64,000 nucleotides of DNA from Sporosarcina luteola (GCF_007991495.1 NZ_BJYL01000023.1:36527-100526), one strand, 5' to 3'. Shown: positions 44,828 through 53,710, counted from the first letter of the stretch. The notes: a model not told the origin generated them from the sequence alone. A program made the numbers and translations.

Positions 44828-45820
44828 TCATTTCAAATAACGGTCGAGGAATAGATTGACCTTCGCTTTATACGTATCTCCTGCTAGCGCATAAGCTTCG
44901 CCGTGATTGGCGTTTGGCACAAGAAAAATATCCGCATCGCTTGATGTCTGTTCATATAATTCCTCCGCCATTTCGGCCGGAACAAACGTATCGCCCATCC
45001 CGTGGATATAAAAAATCGGAACGGCCGCCTTCTTCACTTCTTTCAGCGCGCTTGCCTCTCTGAATGAGTAGCCCGCTCTGACTTTCGTCAATGCACTTGT
45101 GCCATCCAACAGCGGGAATGCCGGAAGATGGAACATCCGGTGCATTTGGTACGTGAATAATTGATAAACCGACTGATACGGACTGTCGGCAACAATCGCT
45201 TTTACCTGACGGGGAAGCTCCTCCTCCCCGCTCGCCATCAACACTGTCGCTGCACCCATCGATAGCCCGTGATACGCAACTTCTGTTTGTGGACCAAGCT
45301 TCTGCACCAACAAATTCGTCCAATCCATTAAATCCAGACGGTCCGGCCATCCGAAACCGTAGTAATCTCCTTCGCTTTTGCCATGCCCTCGAGCATCCGG
45401 CATGAAAATATTATAGTTCAACTCATTATGATAAAACTGACCGAAGAGCCCCATCTGCTTCGCGTGGCCTAAATAGCCATGCGTCAAAATGACGAGCTTA
45501 TTCGTCGGTTTGGATGCCGGCAGATAGTAACCCGACAACTGTAATCCATCCCGCGAAGTCAACTGGAGTGGTTCAAATTTTTGTGAACGTACCCATTGTA
45601 ACCAATCTCCGTTCAAATAAAGATCCATCGACTGTTCCGACACTTCTAAATCGGCATTCCCTTGCAAGAACTCTTTCGGTCCCCGCTTAATGGCCAATTC
45701 ATAGAAAAAGAAGCTGCCGGCTACTTGTATCACCAGGAAGACGGTTGCAAAAAGAACCAATAACTTCTTCCAATTTATTTTTATTTTTCTCATTCCCTTT
45801 TCATTTATATCTATCAGCAT
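44828..45820 (-). CDS. Membrane-anchored alpha/beta hydrolase
   Basis: A protein of up to 330 residues with one N-terminal membrane helix (LLVLFATVFLVIQVAGSFFF) and an alpha/beta-hydrolase domain. Seen: oxyanion region ILTHGYLGHAKQ, DARGHGKSEG, nucleophile in AYHGLSMGAATVLMA, Asp in HGMGDTFVP and His in PNANHGEAY. The architecture resembles B. subtilis YqkD. The ATG at 45820 has AAAAGG upstream; an ATG nine codons later is closer to the helix. The substrate is unknown. Confidence 0.85.
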   Translation of the reverse strand: MLIDINEKGMRKIKINWKKLLVLFATVFLVIQVAGSFFFYELAIKRGPKEFLQGNADLEVSEQSMDLYLNGDWLQWVRSQKFEPLQLTSRDGLQLSGYYLPASKPTNKLVILTHGYLGHAKQMGLFGQFYHNELNYNIFMPDARGHGKSEGDYYGFGWPDRLDLMDWTNLLVQKLGPQTEVAYHGLSMGAATVLMASGEEELPRQVKAIVADSPYQSVYQLFTYQMHRMFHLPAFPLLDGTSALTKVRAGYSFREASALKEVKKAAVPIFYIHGMGDTFVPAEMAEELYEQTSSDADIFLVPNANHGEAYALAGDTYKAKVNLFLDRYLK

Positions 45821-45980
45821 TTAATATGCCTTTTATAATTATATAGTAAAACAAAAGGGTGGAACAGGTGAAAAATGAAAGTTCATGAATTATACAAGGA
45901 TTAATTAAAATTGCTACCAAATTTCGTATAGTCTACGGATGTCTACAAACACTAACTTCAACATGAAGGAGGAAAACACT

Positions 45981-46562
45981 TTGATCTACATTTGGGAAAC
46001 AATTCTAATCTTCATTGTCGGCACAATCCTTTTGCGGTTCGGCGGCAGGAAATCCATTTCACAAATGACAATCCCTCAGACGATTATTATGATTGCAATC
46101 GGCACTTTATTAATCCAGCCGGTCTCAGGGCACGGTCTTTGGACTACATTAGGACTTGCCGCCCTTCTCATTCTTTGTCTGATCGTGACGGAAATGCTTC
46201 AACTGAAATCCGACAAGTCTGAAACGGTCATTTCCGGAAAAGCCGTGCCTGTCATTGTGAACGGTGCTATCGATACAGCGAATCTGAAAAAGCTCAGACT
46301 CACCGTCGACAAATTGGAGGCGCGGTTTCGGCAAGCCGGAATCAGCTCAATGAAAGACGTACAATACGCCACTTTGGAAGCAAGCGGCCAACTCGGATAT
46401 ATGTTGAAAGAAAGCAAGCAGCCCGCCACTAAAGAGGACATTCAGCGGCTGATTTCATTGATTCAAAACGGGGAATTGGCGACTAACCAGCCGACAACCA
46501 ACAACATCTTCACAGAAACATTGATGGACAAACAGGATGACGGGCCAAAGTATTTGCAGTAA
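45981..46562 (+). CDS. DUF421 (YetF-like) membrane protein
   Basis: A 193-residue protein with three N-terminal hydrophobic segments (TILIFIVGTILLRFGGRKS, TIPQTIIMIAIGTLLIQ, LGLAALLILCLIVTEML) and a cytoplasmic domain (GKAVPVIVNGAIDTANLKKL, VQYATLEASGQLGYML). This matches the DUF421 family, several of whose members are spore or membrane proteins of unknown role. The TTG at 45981 is chosen because AAGGAGG lies eight bases upstream. A longer frame from 45939 adds a charged segment containing that site. Confidence 0.82.
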   Translation: MIYIWETILIFIVGTILLRFGGRKSISQMTIPQTIIMIAIGTLLIQPVSGHGLWTTLGLAALLILCLIVTEMLQLKSDKSETVISGKAVPVIVNGAIDTANLKKLRLTVDKLEARFRQAGISSMKDVQYATLEASGQLGYMLKESKQPATKEDIQRLISLIQNGELATNQPTTNNIFTETLMDKQDDGPKYLQ

Positions 46563-46575
46563 TCAACTAGATTGA

Positions 46576-46626
46576 ATTAAAAAAAGACCCATCACCAGTC
46601 TCAACAATCGTGATGGGCCTTTTCAA
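46576..46626. terminator. Bidirectional terminator
   Basis: GACCCATCAC, loop, GTGATGGGCC then TTTT; the minus strand ends in T6. It serves the convergent DUF421 and vWFA genes. Confidence 0.86.
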
Positions 46627-48045
46627 TTACTCCTCCTCCAATTCCGTATACCACTTCTCCTTCCAAGCTTCCACCTTCGCGTCAATCTCATCTCGTGCCT
46701 GCTCCGCCTCTTCGCCCTTCCGCTCTTTCAGTTCAGTGAAATGATTAGTCCTTAGCTCTTCCATTTCACTTGCAAGTTCCATGACTGCCTCTACCTGTTC
46801 ATCGTCAATGAGCTTTTTATTTCTGAGGTGGCGGATTGCATCGGAAATCCGAACTTTTTCCCGAGCCGAAATATTGGTAAGTGGGTCATGAATCGCAATG
46901 AGGGCTTCCTTTTGGTGCACCAATTCATGCAGCTTCACGCCTTGCTGGCTGAGCACTTGCATCGTGCTTGGCTTCCATTTTTTGATGAGGACGCCTTCGA
47001 ATTCGGATGGATTGCGAACCGTCGCGTATTCACCGCCGCCTGCCTCCGCCACTGTTTTCAACTCGTTTTGCCCTTCATCGTCAACATCAAAGCCAATAAT
47101 ATTCACTTTTGCTTCCATATCACTGTCGTGCAGCTTTTTCGCGGCGGCGACCGGATCACCGTCGCATGTCTCCACACCATCACTCACGATGTAAACAATG
47201 TTTCTGAAGTTCTCTTTGTCATAAGCCGAAAGATATTCATGGGCTTTTTCCATCGCGCCTGCTAATGGCGTCCAGCCGCTTGCCTGAAAAGATTCCATCG
47301 CTTCATGGAATGAACCCTGGTCATAAGCTGCGAGCGGGTATAGCTCATCGATGGAACTGCATGAGAGCTTTTTATCCGCCTCCGTCCCGGCACCTTTATG
47401 GCCATAGGCGAAAAGTGCAACGTTTACGTCATCGGATAGTTGGCTTGTGAAATCTTCGATCGCCTGCTTAGCCAACGCCATTCGCGATTCGCCTCCGATT
47501 TCCGCTTTCATGCTCCCACTCGCGTCCATTAAAATGACGACATTTGTTTTTTGCTTTTTTGCAATCTTGATTTCATCCTCGCCCTCCGGCAAATCCGGCA
47601 TGACGTACCCATGCTCATACGCATCGAGCTGATCATAGAAAGTCGAATATTGACCGGAACCCAATTGGTAAACAAGATAGTCATATATTTCATCCACACT
47701 CAAATCGGGATTCTCCTCAAAGTATGTAGGTAACTCTTTCTCCATGATCCCTTGAAACGTGTCTTCATAAAACCGATGATAATAAACCCAATCAACTGTC
47801 CGCGCCGCCTCTATGTCAGGCTCCATATGCGCTTCCACCAATTTTCCGGCAGGCTGGGAGACCGTATCCTCAATGGTGCGTGCGGCTCTAGGTATAGCTA
47901 CTTCCTCTACCACAGTCGGCTTCGTATCCTCCTTCGCAACTGCTGCCTCCGTCTTCACCTCAGGCTCCGGCTTTTCAGAACACGCAGTTAGCATCAAGCA
48001 ACAGCCGATGAGCGCCAAACGATGTTTCCACTTTATCTGTATCAT
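46627..48045 (-). CDS. von Willebrand factor A domain lipoprotein
   Basis: A 472-residue predicted lipoprotein: lipobox LMLTACSE at the end of a signal peptide, a Glu/Thr-rich spacer, then a vWFA domain with the MIDAS motif VVILMDASGSM and the later threonine/aspartate region (GWTPLAGAM, IVYIVSDGVETCDGD). The C-terminus is a long charged helix (EEAEQARDEIDAKVEAWKEK). It resembles the B. subtilis YwmC/YwmD group. The start at 48045 (MIQIKWKHR) follows AGAGGAG. It probably acts at the cell surface in protein binding. Confidence 0.87.
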   Translation of the reverse strand: MIQIKWKHRLALIGCCLMLTACSEKPEPEVKTEAAVAKEDTKPTVVEEVAIPRAARTIEDTVSQPAGKLVEAHMEPDIEAARTVDWVYYHRFYEDTFQGIMEKELPTYFEENPDLSVDEIYDYLVYQLGSGQYSTFYDQLDAYEHGYVMPDLPEGEDEIKIAKKQKTNVVILMDASGSMKAEIGGESRMALAKQAIEDFTSQLSDDVNVALFAYGHKGAGTEADKKLSCSSIDELYPLAAYDQGSFHEAMESFQASGWTPLAGAMEKAHEYLSAYDKENFRNIVYIVSDGVETCDGDPVAAAKKLHDSDMEAKVNIIGFDVDDEGQNELKTVAEAGGGEYATVRNPSEFEGVLIKKWKPSTMQVLSQQGVKLHELVHQKEALIAIHDPLTNISAREKVRISDAIRHLRNKKLIDDEQVEAVMELASEMEELRTNHFTELKERKGEEAEQARDEIDAKVEAWKEKWYTELEEE

Positions 48046-48152
48046 TCCACACACTCCTCTGACAGAACTGCCTTCTATACGAAGACGCAACCGCATCGGT
48101 TCCTATGCGGAATCACCCAATTTCCCCAAGTAGGTCAAAAGGATCCCATTAT

Positions 48153-48165
48153 GGTGACAGGCACC
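48153..48165. repeat. GGTGRCAGGCACC dispersed motif (copy 4)
   Basis: GGTGACAGGCACC, next to the terminator of the YfhE-like gene. Confidence 0.6.
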
Positions 48166-48212
48166 ACAAAAAAATCCACGACCGATTGCAGGGGGGCGCA
48201 ACCGGTCGTGGC
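48166..48212 (-). terminator. Terminator after the YfhE-like gene
   Basis: On the minus strand CCACGACCGGTTGC, loop, GCAATCGGTCGTGG then ATTTTTTT: a 14-bp stem with one mismatch. Confidence 0.85.
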
Positions 48213-48219
48213 TCTGTCA

Positions 48220-48369
48220 TTATGTTCTTTTTTCCTGCTTTTTATTCTCCGTTTCTTTAGCTGCTTTGTCGGCACTCTTGAATTCTTTTGCATAAAGCAC
48301 TTCCTGTGTCGAACTCAAGCCGTTGTTCCTTTCAGTCAGCCTTTCATGGGGTTCTTTTTTCTGACTCAT
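48220..48369 (-). CDS. YfhE-like small protein (49 residues)
   Basis: The frame reads MSQKKEPHERLTERNNGLSS then TQEVLYAKEFKSADKAAKE. The pattern L-S-x-TQEVLYAxEFKxADxAA recalls the YfhE-like family of small Bacillales proteins, some of them sporulation-linked. AAGGAGAATGGATCA precedes the ATG, and a strong terminator follows the stop. The family assignment is from memory and moderately sure; the coding call is firmer. Confidence 0.68.
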   Translation of the reverse strand: MSQKKEPHERLTERNNGLSSTQEVLYAKEFKSADKAAKETENKKQEKRT

Positions 48370-48527
48370 TGATCCATTCTCCTTTCCATTCATCTATGCG
48401 TAGCTTCCCCGGACAGGAGGTGTTTAAACGTAAATAGTTGAATGAGAACTTCGGAAACTTTAACGAGAACTCTCCTTGCTTTATGGACTGATCGATTCGC
48501 AATGAAGGCAGCATCCATTAGCGTGTT

Positions 48528-48540
48528 GGTGGCAGGCACC
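48528..48540. repeat. GGTGRCAGGCACC dispersed motif (copy 5)
   Basis: GGTGGCAGGCACC, six bases after the RNase J stop codon on the minus strand. Confidence 0.6.
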
Positions 48541-48546
48541 TTGATT

Positions 48547-50226
48547 TTAGATTTCAATAATAAACGGCAATATCATCGGTCGCTTTTTCGTGCGGGCAAA
48601 TAATAGTTTTTCGACGGATTTCCTAATATTATGTTTCAGGTCATTCTTTCTTCCTCTGCTTAATCGCTCCGTCTCAGTGTTTTCGACAATCGTAACGACT
48701 AACTCGTTTAATTCCTTAAACAGTTCTTCCGCTTCGCGTTCATAAATAAATCCGCGTGAAATCGTGTCAGGCTTCATAATCAACTTGCCGTCGGACTTGC
48801 TCATCGTAATGATAATTAGAAGCATCCCTTCTTCCGCCAGCAACTTCCGATCGCGTAAAATGATTTTGCCGACTTCCCCGATGCCGAGTCCATCGACGAA
48901 GACTTGTCCGGCTTGCACGCTTCTTGTCTTGAGCACTTCGGATTGTTGGATATCAACTACATCGCCATTGTTGATAATGAAAATATTCTCTCCTTCGACA
49001 CCGACAGACATCGCAAGTGCTTTATGCTGCTGCAACATGCGATATTCCCCATGTATGGGAATGAAATACTTCGGCTTCATCAACGTCAACATCAATTTCA
49101 ATTCTTCTTGGAAACCGTGTCCGGATACGTGCATGCCTGAAGCACTGCCAGATCCATAGATCACTTTCGCCCCGAGCAGGTATAAATTATCAACGATGCG
49201 CGACACGCTTTTTTCATTTCCGGGAATTGGGCTCGAGGCAAAAATAACTGTATCCCCCGGCAATACGGAAACTTGCCGATATGTCCCTGATGATAATCGG
49301 GAGAGCGCCGCCATCGGTTCACCTTGACTTCCCGTACAAATGACGACGACTTTTTCGGGATCCATACCATTGATTTGATTTGCTTCAATCAACATGCCTT
49401 CAGGTATCGTCAAGTATCCTAATTCCTCGGCGACCGAGACGACATTCACCATGCTCCTCCCGAGCAATCCGATTTTCCGTCCAGTCTTAATGGCTGCATC
49501 GATGATTTGCTGGAGCCGGTGGACGTTTGAAGCGAAGGTCGAAATGAAGATCTTTTGATCCGCCTGACGGAATGCTTCCAGAATATGCTCCCCGACATTA
49601 CGTTCAGACAACGAAAAGCCCGGGCGCTCAGCGTTCGTGCTTTCGGATAAAAGCAATAGAACGCCATTTTTCCCGATTTCAGCCATTTTATGAAGATCGG
49701 CATAATCTCCACCGACAGGCGTCAAGTCGAACTTGAAATCGCCCGTATGCACAACAGTCCCTTCCGGAGTTTGAAAGACGATCCCTAAACAGTCAGGGAT
49801 ACTATGACTGGTTTTGAAGAATGAAACATCGATTTCACCAAATTTAAATGTGGAGTTATTATCCACCAACACTCGCTCCGTATCCCTCAACAACCCATGC
49901 TCCCTCAATTTCAAGTCAATCAAACCGAGTGTCAACCTTGTCGCATAGACGGGCATATTCAGTTGTTTCAATAAATAAGGAATCCCACCGATATGGTCTT
50001 CATGGCCATGTGTCACAAGCAATGCACGGATCTTGTCTTTATTCTCCTGCAAATACGAAATATCCTGTATGATCAAATCCACACCGAGCAAACTTTCATC
50101 AGGAAACTTCGAACCACAGTCGATGATGAGGATGTCCTCACCGTACTGAAGAACGTACATGTTTTTCCCGATTTCATTGATTCCGCCTAAAGCGAAAACC
50201 GATAACGTTTTTGATGCATTCAACAT
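48547..50226 (-). CDS. Ribonuclease J family protein
   Basis: A 559-residue metallo-beta-lactamase/beta-CASP nuclease that combines 5'-3' exonuclease and endonuclease activity in mRNA and rRNA processing. The catalytic HxHxDH is in LLVTHGHEDHIGGIPYLL, followed by HTGDFKFDLTPVGGDY, the beta-CASP region with CTGSQGEPMAALSRL, and IPIHGEYRML. It ends with KKRPMILPFIIEI like RnjA. It lies by tRNA-Asn rather than next to rpoY or def genes, so it may be RnjA, RnjB or a third paralogue; the symbol is left open. AGGAGAGTGAGGG precedes the ATG. Confidence 0.92.
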   Translation of the reverse strand: MLNASKTLSVFALGGINEIGKNMYVLQYGEDILIIDCGSKFPDESLLGVDLIIQDISYLQENKDKIRALLVTHGHEDHIGGIPYLLKQLNMPVYATRLTLGLIDLKLREHGLLRDTERVLVDNNSTFKFGEIDVSFFKTSHSIPDCLGIVFQTPEGTVVHTGDFKFDLTPVGGDYADLHKMAEIGKNGVLLLLSESTNAERPGFSLSERNVGEHILEAFRQADQKIFISTFASNVHRLQQIIDAAIKTGRKIGLLGRSMVNVVSVAEELGYLTIPEGMLIEANQINGMDPEKVVVICTGSQGEPMAALSRLSSGTYRQVSVLPGDTVIFASSPIPGNEKSVSRIVDNLYLLGAKVIYGSGSASGMHVSGHGFQEELKLMLTLMKPKYFIPIHGEYRMLQQHKALAMSVGVEGENIFIINNGDVVDIQQSEVLKTRSVQAGQVFVDGLGIGEVGKIILRDRKLLAEEGMLLIIITMSKSDGKLIMKPDTISRGFIYEREAEELFKELNELVVTIVENTETERLSRGRKNDLKHNIRKSVEKLLFARTKKRPMILPFIIEI

Positions 50227-50255
50227 AATCCCTCACTCTCCTCTCCATTGCAGAA

Positions 50256-50284
50256 AAGCCCCTTCAAGGAAGAGGCTTTTGAAA
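50256..50284 (-). terminator. Terminator after tRNA-Asn
   Basis: On the minus strand AAAAGCCTCTTC, loop CTT, GAAGGGGCTTTT. Confidence 0.85.
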
Positions 50285-50356
50285 CTCCGAAAGTAGGACT
50301 CGAACCTACGACCGATCGGTTAACAGCCGATTGCTCTACCACTGAGCTATTTCGGA
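50285..50356 (-). tRNA. tRNA-Asn (anticodon GTT)
   Basis: A 72-nt cloverleaf on the minus strand. The acceptor stem is TCCGAAA/TTTCGGA. The D arm is GCTCAGTGGTAGAGC, the anticodon loop CTGTTAACC with GTT, the T arm TAGGTTCGAGTCCTA. CCA is not encoded: the discriminator G is followed by TTTC. It is a single tRNA with its own terminator, upstream of the RNase J gene. Confidence 0.96.
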
Positions 50357-50519
50357 ATAAATTGATTACGAACTTATAATGTCCTGAACAGATAAAAACT
50401 ATTCACACAAACTTATTTTCGGAATTGTTTCAGTCGCTGTCATCAACTTTTGAGTTTGTTATGTACGGCTGTCATGGTTGTCCGCAACAATTTCGAGTAT
50501 AGTAAGAGAAGGTGATGAT

Positions 50520-51281
50520 ATGAAAATGAAACTTTATATGGACAATGATCAGTTCATTGCAGGCACAACATTGAGAGATGAAACAGCAGCGGAGCATAAT
50601 AATATGGCATTTCACGCTTGTGAGCAGCCAGAGTCCGTACTGGAAAATCGTGCCCAATTAGCAATTTCCCTCGGTTGCAGACCTCAAGATTTCGTCTGCG
50701 CCAGCCAAACACACAGCGCGAACTTCCAGAAAGTCACACTCGCGGACAAAGGGCGCGGAGCTGAAATTGGAGCTACTGCGATTCCGGACACGGATGCACT
50801 TTATACACTTGAACCCCAAATTGTACTGTCCAGCTTCACTGCTGATTGCGTGCCCGTAATTTTTTGGAATGAAGTAAATGGCCTCATCGGCGTTATCCAT
50901 TCGGGTTGGCAAGGAACTGTCAAAGAAATTACGTTGAAGGTGTTCGAGCATTTGAAATCTGCGGAAGGGTGCATACCGACCGATTTCCGCGTACAACTTG
51001 GGATGGCGTTAAGTCAGGAGAAATTTGAGGTAGATGAGGATGTCTACTTGAAATTCAATGCGCTCGGCTATGCGCATGAATTTATGTATTTCAACAGCGA
51101 AACCGGAAAATATCATATCGATAACCAGAAAACCGTTAAGAAGCAATTGAAATTGGCAGGTATTCCAGAAGACCAGATTACAATCGACCGGACATGCACT
51201 TTCTTAAACCCGGACGGCTTCTCGTATCGCCAAGATAAGAAAGCGGGAAGGCATTTGAGTTTTATTATGATGAAAAAGTAA
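50520..51281 (+). CDS. pgeF: Multicopper polyphenol oxidase-like protein (PgeF/YlmD/YfiH family)
   Basis: The 253-residue product belongs to the YfiH/LACC1 family. Its members are zinc enzymes with purine-nucleoside phosphorylase-like activity, and PgeF has been linked to peptidoglycan editing in E. coli. Active-site residues are visible: SQTHS, the Cys of FTADCVPVIFW and the His of GVIHSGWQGT. The ATG at 50520 (MKMKLYMD) follows AGAGAAGGTG. It stands alone here rather than in the ylm/div cluster, so it could be a paralogue of YlmD. Confidence 0.85.
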   Translation: MKMKLYMDNDQFIAGTTLRDETAAEHNNMAFHACEQPESVLENRAQLAISLGCRPQDFVCASQTHSANFQKVTLADKGRGAEIGATAIPDTDALYTLEPQIVLSSFTADCVPVIFWNEVNGLIGVIHSGWQGTVKEITLKVFEHLKSAEGCIPTDFRVQLGMALSQEKFEVDEDVYLKFNALGYAHEFMYFNSETGKYHIDNQKTVKKQLKLAGIPEDQITIDRTCTFLNPDGFSYRQDKKAGRHLSFIMMKK

Positions 51282-51286
51282 ATGTG

Positions 51287-51321
51287 AAAAGCCCGGTCCA
51301 TTTCGAATGAACCGGGCCTTT
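51287..51321 (+). terminator. Terminator after the YlmD-like gene
   Basis: AAGCCCGGTYC-type stem: GCCCGGT, loop CCATTTCGAATGA, ACCGGGC then CTTTG. Confidence 0.75.
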
Positions 51322-51329
51322 GCCTTTTA

Positions 51330-51485
51330 TTAAGGTTTTTGCTGTCTTTTCATTTCACTCCGCGCTTCTTCCTTGATTGACTCCATTTTCTCTTCTGCCT
51401 TTTTAGCAGCATCGTTCGCTACGGAAGCAGATTCTTTCGCTTGGCCATTCGGTTTCTCGTCTTTGTCGCCAGCATAGCTTTTCAT
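51330..51485 (-). CDS. Small charged protein (51 residues)
   Basis: A Lys/Glu/Ala-rich frame opening MKSYAGDKDEKPNGQAKESA and continuing as an amphipathic helix (DAAKKAEEKMESIKEEARSE). AAGGAGTGATC lies before the ATG. Composition resembles general-stress or LEA-like small proteins. No family is assigned. Confidence 0.68.
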   Translation of the reverse strand: MKSYAGDKDEKPNGQAKESASVANDAAKKAEEKMESIKEEARSEMKRQQKP

Positions 51486-51552
51486 GATGATCACTCCTTA
51501 AGTTGATACATACAGTATTCCCCAAAAAGGTTCCATCCAAAACTGTTGCCGG

Positions 51553-51608
51553 TTACCTAAAACTAAAAGGAAGCCAATCTACAGAACACCGATTGACTTC
51601 CTTCATTT
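51553..51608 (-). terminator. Terminator after the iminopeptidase-like hydrolase
   Basis: On the minus strand GGAAGTCAATC, loop, GATTGGCTTCC then TTTTAG. A related hairpin ends the SDR gene at about 62500-62530. Confidence 0.75.
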
Positions 51609-51614
51609 TTATGA

Positions 51615-52442
51615 TCAATGCGTCGATGCCACAAACGCATTAAACTTTTCAGGCTCTTCCATGTATGGATTATGATTGCTTTCCTCAAACGTCATAAGGA
51701 TTGCGTTTGGAATAAGGTCAGCAATTTCGACCCCGAATTTGTGCGGGCACTGTGCGTCATGTCTACCTGCATATATGTAACTTGGGACTTCCACTTGCGG
51801 CAAATCTTCTCGAACGTCATAACGCTCGAATTTCCGGAAGTAATCCAACCGGTCTCCAACGGTCTTTCCACTGTTCGGGACTTTTAATGCTTCAATCAGT
51901 TTCTCTTCAGACACATAAGACATTTTTGCCCATTCGTAGCCGAGCTGCTTTCTAAGCTCCAGAGGTGTTGCTGGATCATTGAGCTGATTCATAATATCGA
52001 TAATCCGCTTGAAGTTCGGATTTTCACGGCAATAGATGCTTCCTGGATCCGCGCTGTATTCCATACTTGCTGCTGCTCCACCTGCGATGATTTTCGTGAG
52101 CGAATCAGGGCGCAGGACAGCATATTGCAACGCCAACATTCCACCGGTTGAATGCCCTGCAAATCCCCACTTTTCATGACTTAAAGCTTCACGGATTGCT
52201 TCAAGATCCTTTACTGTTTCTTCCATGCTGTACTGGTTTTCATCCTCAGCCTTCACGGAATTTCCACATCCACGCAAGTTTATCAAATATACATGATGGC
52301 TTTTCGTAAACGGATCCGCAAAAGTATTACCACGATCGTCATAGGCACTATACAGATGGGTGACCGCCAATGGCTCACCTTGCCCCTTTTCAAAAAGTTC
52401 AAAAACCCCTCGATTCGTTTCAATCAAACGCTCTGTCCACAT
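51615..52442 (-). CDS. Alpha/beta hydrolase (prolyl iminopeptidase-like)
   Basis: A 275-residue soluble hydrolase. It has the nucleophile elbow in WGFAGHSTGGMLALQYA, NLRGCGNSVKAEDENQYSME before it (the RG-G-S pattern of the iminopeptidase group), Asp in YAGRHDAQCP and His in ESNHNPYMEEP. GGGGAAGAGG precedes the ATG. Peptidase versus esterase activity cannot be told from sequence. Confidence 0.85.
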   Translation of the reverse strand: MWTERLIETNRGVFELFEKGQGEPLAVTHLYSAYDDRGNTFADPFTKSHHVYLINLRGCGNSVKAEDENQYSMEETVKDLEAIREALSHEKWGFAGHSTGGMLALQYAVLRPDSLTKIIAGGAAASMEYSADPGSIYCRENPNFKRIIDIMNQLNDPATPLELRKQLGYEWAKMSYVSEEKLIEALKVPNSGKTVGDRLDYFRKFERYDVREDLPQVEVPSYIYAGRHDAQCPHKFGVEIADLIPNAILMTFEESNHNPYMEEPEKFNAFVASTH

Positions 52443-52477
52443 ATCCTCTTCCCCCTCTTACATAAGTATCCACCCTA

Positions 52478-52615
52478 TCATCTCATCACTGCGTAATAAA
52501 GAACATAGAGCCATCCAAGTATTCCATGGAAAATGGCCCATAGAATCGATTTATTGACGCTCCAGGAAATGACAACGGCCAAACAAGAACCCAGTCCAAT
52601 ACCGCGTTCCACCAT
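52478..52615 (-). CDS. Small hydrophobic membrane protein (45 residues)
   Basis: The frame reads MVERGIGLGSCLAVVISWSV then NKSILWAIFHGILGWLYVLY, nearly all membrane-compatible, with a short VERG start and MR end. GTGGAG lies seven bases before the ATG. It is probably a single- or double-pass peptide of unknown role, lying between the hydrolase and the oxidoreductase. Confidence 0.65.
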   Translation of the reverse strand: MVERGIGLGSCLAVVISWSVNKSILWAIFHGILGWLYVLYYAVMR

Positions 52616-52757
52616 CTTTTTCTCCACTCTTCATCCCCCCATACTCCAATATAGTATCATGAGCCGTTTCATATTTCAGCCTTGTTAATTAATTTGACGA
52701 CGAAGCTTACAACGATGGGAGGAGGGTAAACTGGAACTAAAAAGGATGAACCGGTTT

Positions 52758-53660
52758 ATGAATTATGAATGTGCGATTATAGGCGGGGGACCAGCTGGTT
52801 TGAACGCGGCGCTTGTACTTGGTAGGGCGAGACGAAAGGTGCTGCTTTTCGATAATGATGAACCAAGGAACCGGGTGACACGGATGGCCCATGGGTTTAT
52901 CACACGCGACGGCATACCTCCCGCCGAACTGAGACGCCTGGCGCATGTGGAGCTCGCCAATTACCCTTCTGTCGAAATAAAAAGCGAAACAATCATTTCC
53001 ATCAAGAGGCTCGATCAAACGCATTTTGAATTGAAAACGGATAAAGAAATCTTTCATAGCATCAAAATCATATTGGCGACAGGCTTACGAGACGAGCAAC
53101 CGAACATTCCTAACATCGAGAAATTCTATGGAACAAGTATCTTCAGCTGCCCATATTGTGACGGTTGGGAGCTACGTGATCGTCCGCTCGCCGTCATTGC
53201 GGATAAAAATGTGTTCAAGCTCGCGAAAGAAGTGTATACATGGAGCCGGGATTTGGCAGTTTTCACTAATGGAGAGGGACGGCTCGAGTTGGAAGAGCGC
53301 GATCAATTGCTCGCCAAAGGCATTCAAGTGTATGAAGACATCGTTGCTGGACTTGAAGGAGATAACGGACAACTCCGAAGCGTCCGCCTGGAGGACGGAA
53401 CACTTATTGACAGATTCGGCGGATTCGTCACCCCCTTATGGAGCCACCCGAACACCTTCGCCGAGGACCTTGGCTGCGGGCTGAATGAATACGGCGGTAT
53501 CCAAACTGATGAATACGGCAGAACAAACGTCTGGAACGTCTATGCCGCGGGAGATGCGGCAAACATTGTACCCTCTCAACTGATCATAGCAGCAGGTTCC
53601 GGCAGTGCAGCTGCTATCGGAGTCAATGGCGATTTAACGAATGAGTATTTTAAAGGATGA
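52758..53660 (+). CDS. Thioredoxin reductase-like FAD/NAD(P) oxidoreductase
   Basis: A 300-residue flavoprotein with the FAD-binding CAIIGGGPAGLNAALVLG, the redox-active pair in FSCPYCDGWELRD, and a C-terminal VYAAGDAANIVPSQLIIAAG. The second nucleotide-binding motif is weak: the usual GxGxxA is replaced by ADKNVFKLAKEV. So NADPH use is doubtful and it may resemble the TrxR-like proteins that use other partners. The ATG at 52758 (MNYECAII) is preferred; one four codons upstream abuts AAAAAGG. Confidence 0.86.
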   Translation: MNYECAIIGGGPAGLNAALVLGRARRKVLLFDNDEPRNRVTRMAHGFITRDGIPPAELRRLAHVELANYPSVEIKSETIISIKRLDQTHFELKTDKEIFHSIKIILATGLRDEQPNIPNIEKFYGTSIFSCPYCDGWELRDRPLAVIADKNVFKLAKEVYTWSRDLAVFTNGEGRLELEERDQLLAKGIQVYEDIVAGLEGDNGQLRSVRLEDGTLIDRFGGFVTPLWSHPNTFAEDLGCGLNEYGGIQTDEYGRTNVWNVYAAGDAANIVPSQLIIAAGSGSAAAIGVNGDLTNEYFKG

Positions 53661-53670
53661 CCGAATATGT

Positions 53671-53710
53671 AAATGCCTGTGCAGATACTTTTGCACTGGC
53701 ATTTTCCTTT
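53671..53710. terminator. Bidirectional terminator, oxidoreductase and cwlC
   Basis: AAATGCCTGTGCA, loop GATACTTT, TGCACTGGCATTT then TCCTTTT. Confidence 0.8.

Noticed and set aside
52758..53660. Classical thioredoxin reductase (trxB)
   Set aside because: The CPYC pair is present, but the NADPH-binding GxGxxA motif is replaced. Only a TrxR-like call is justified.
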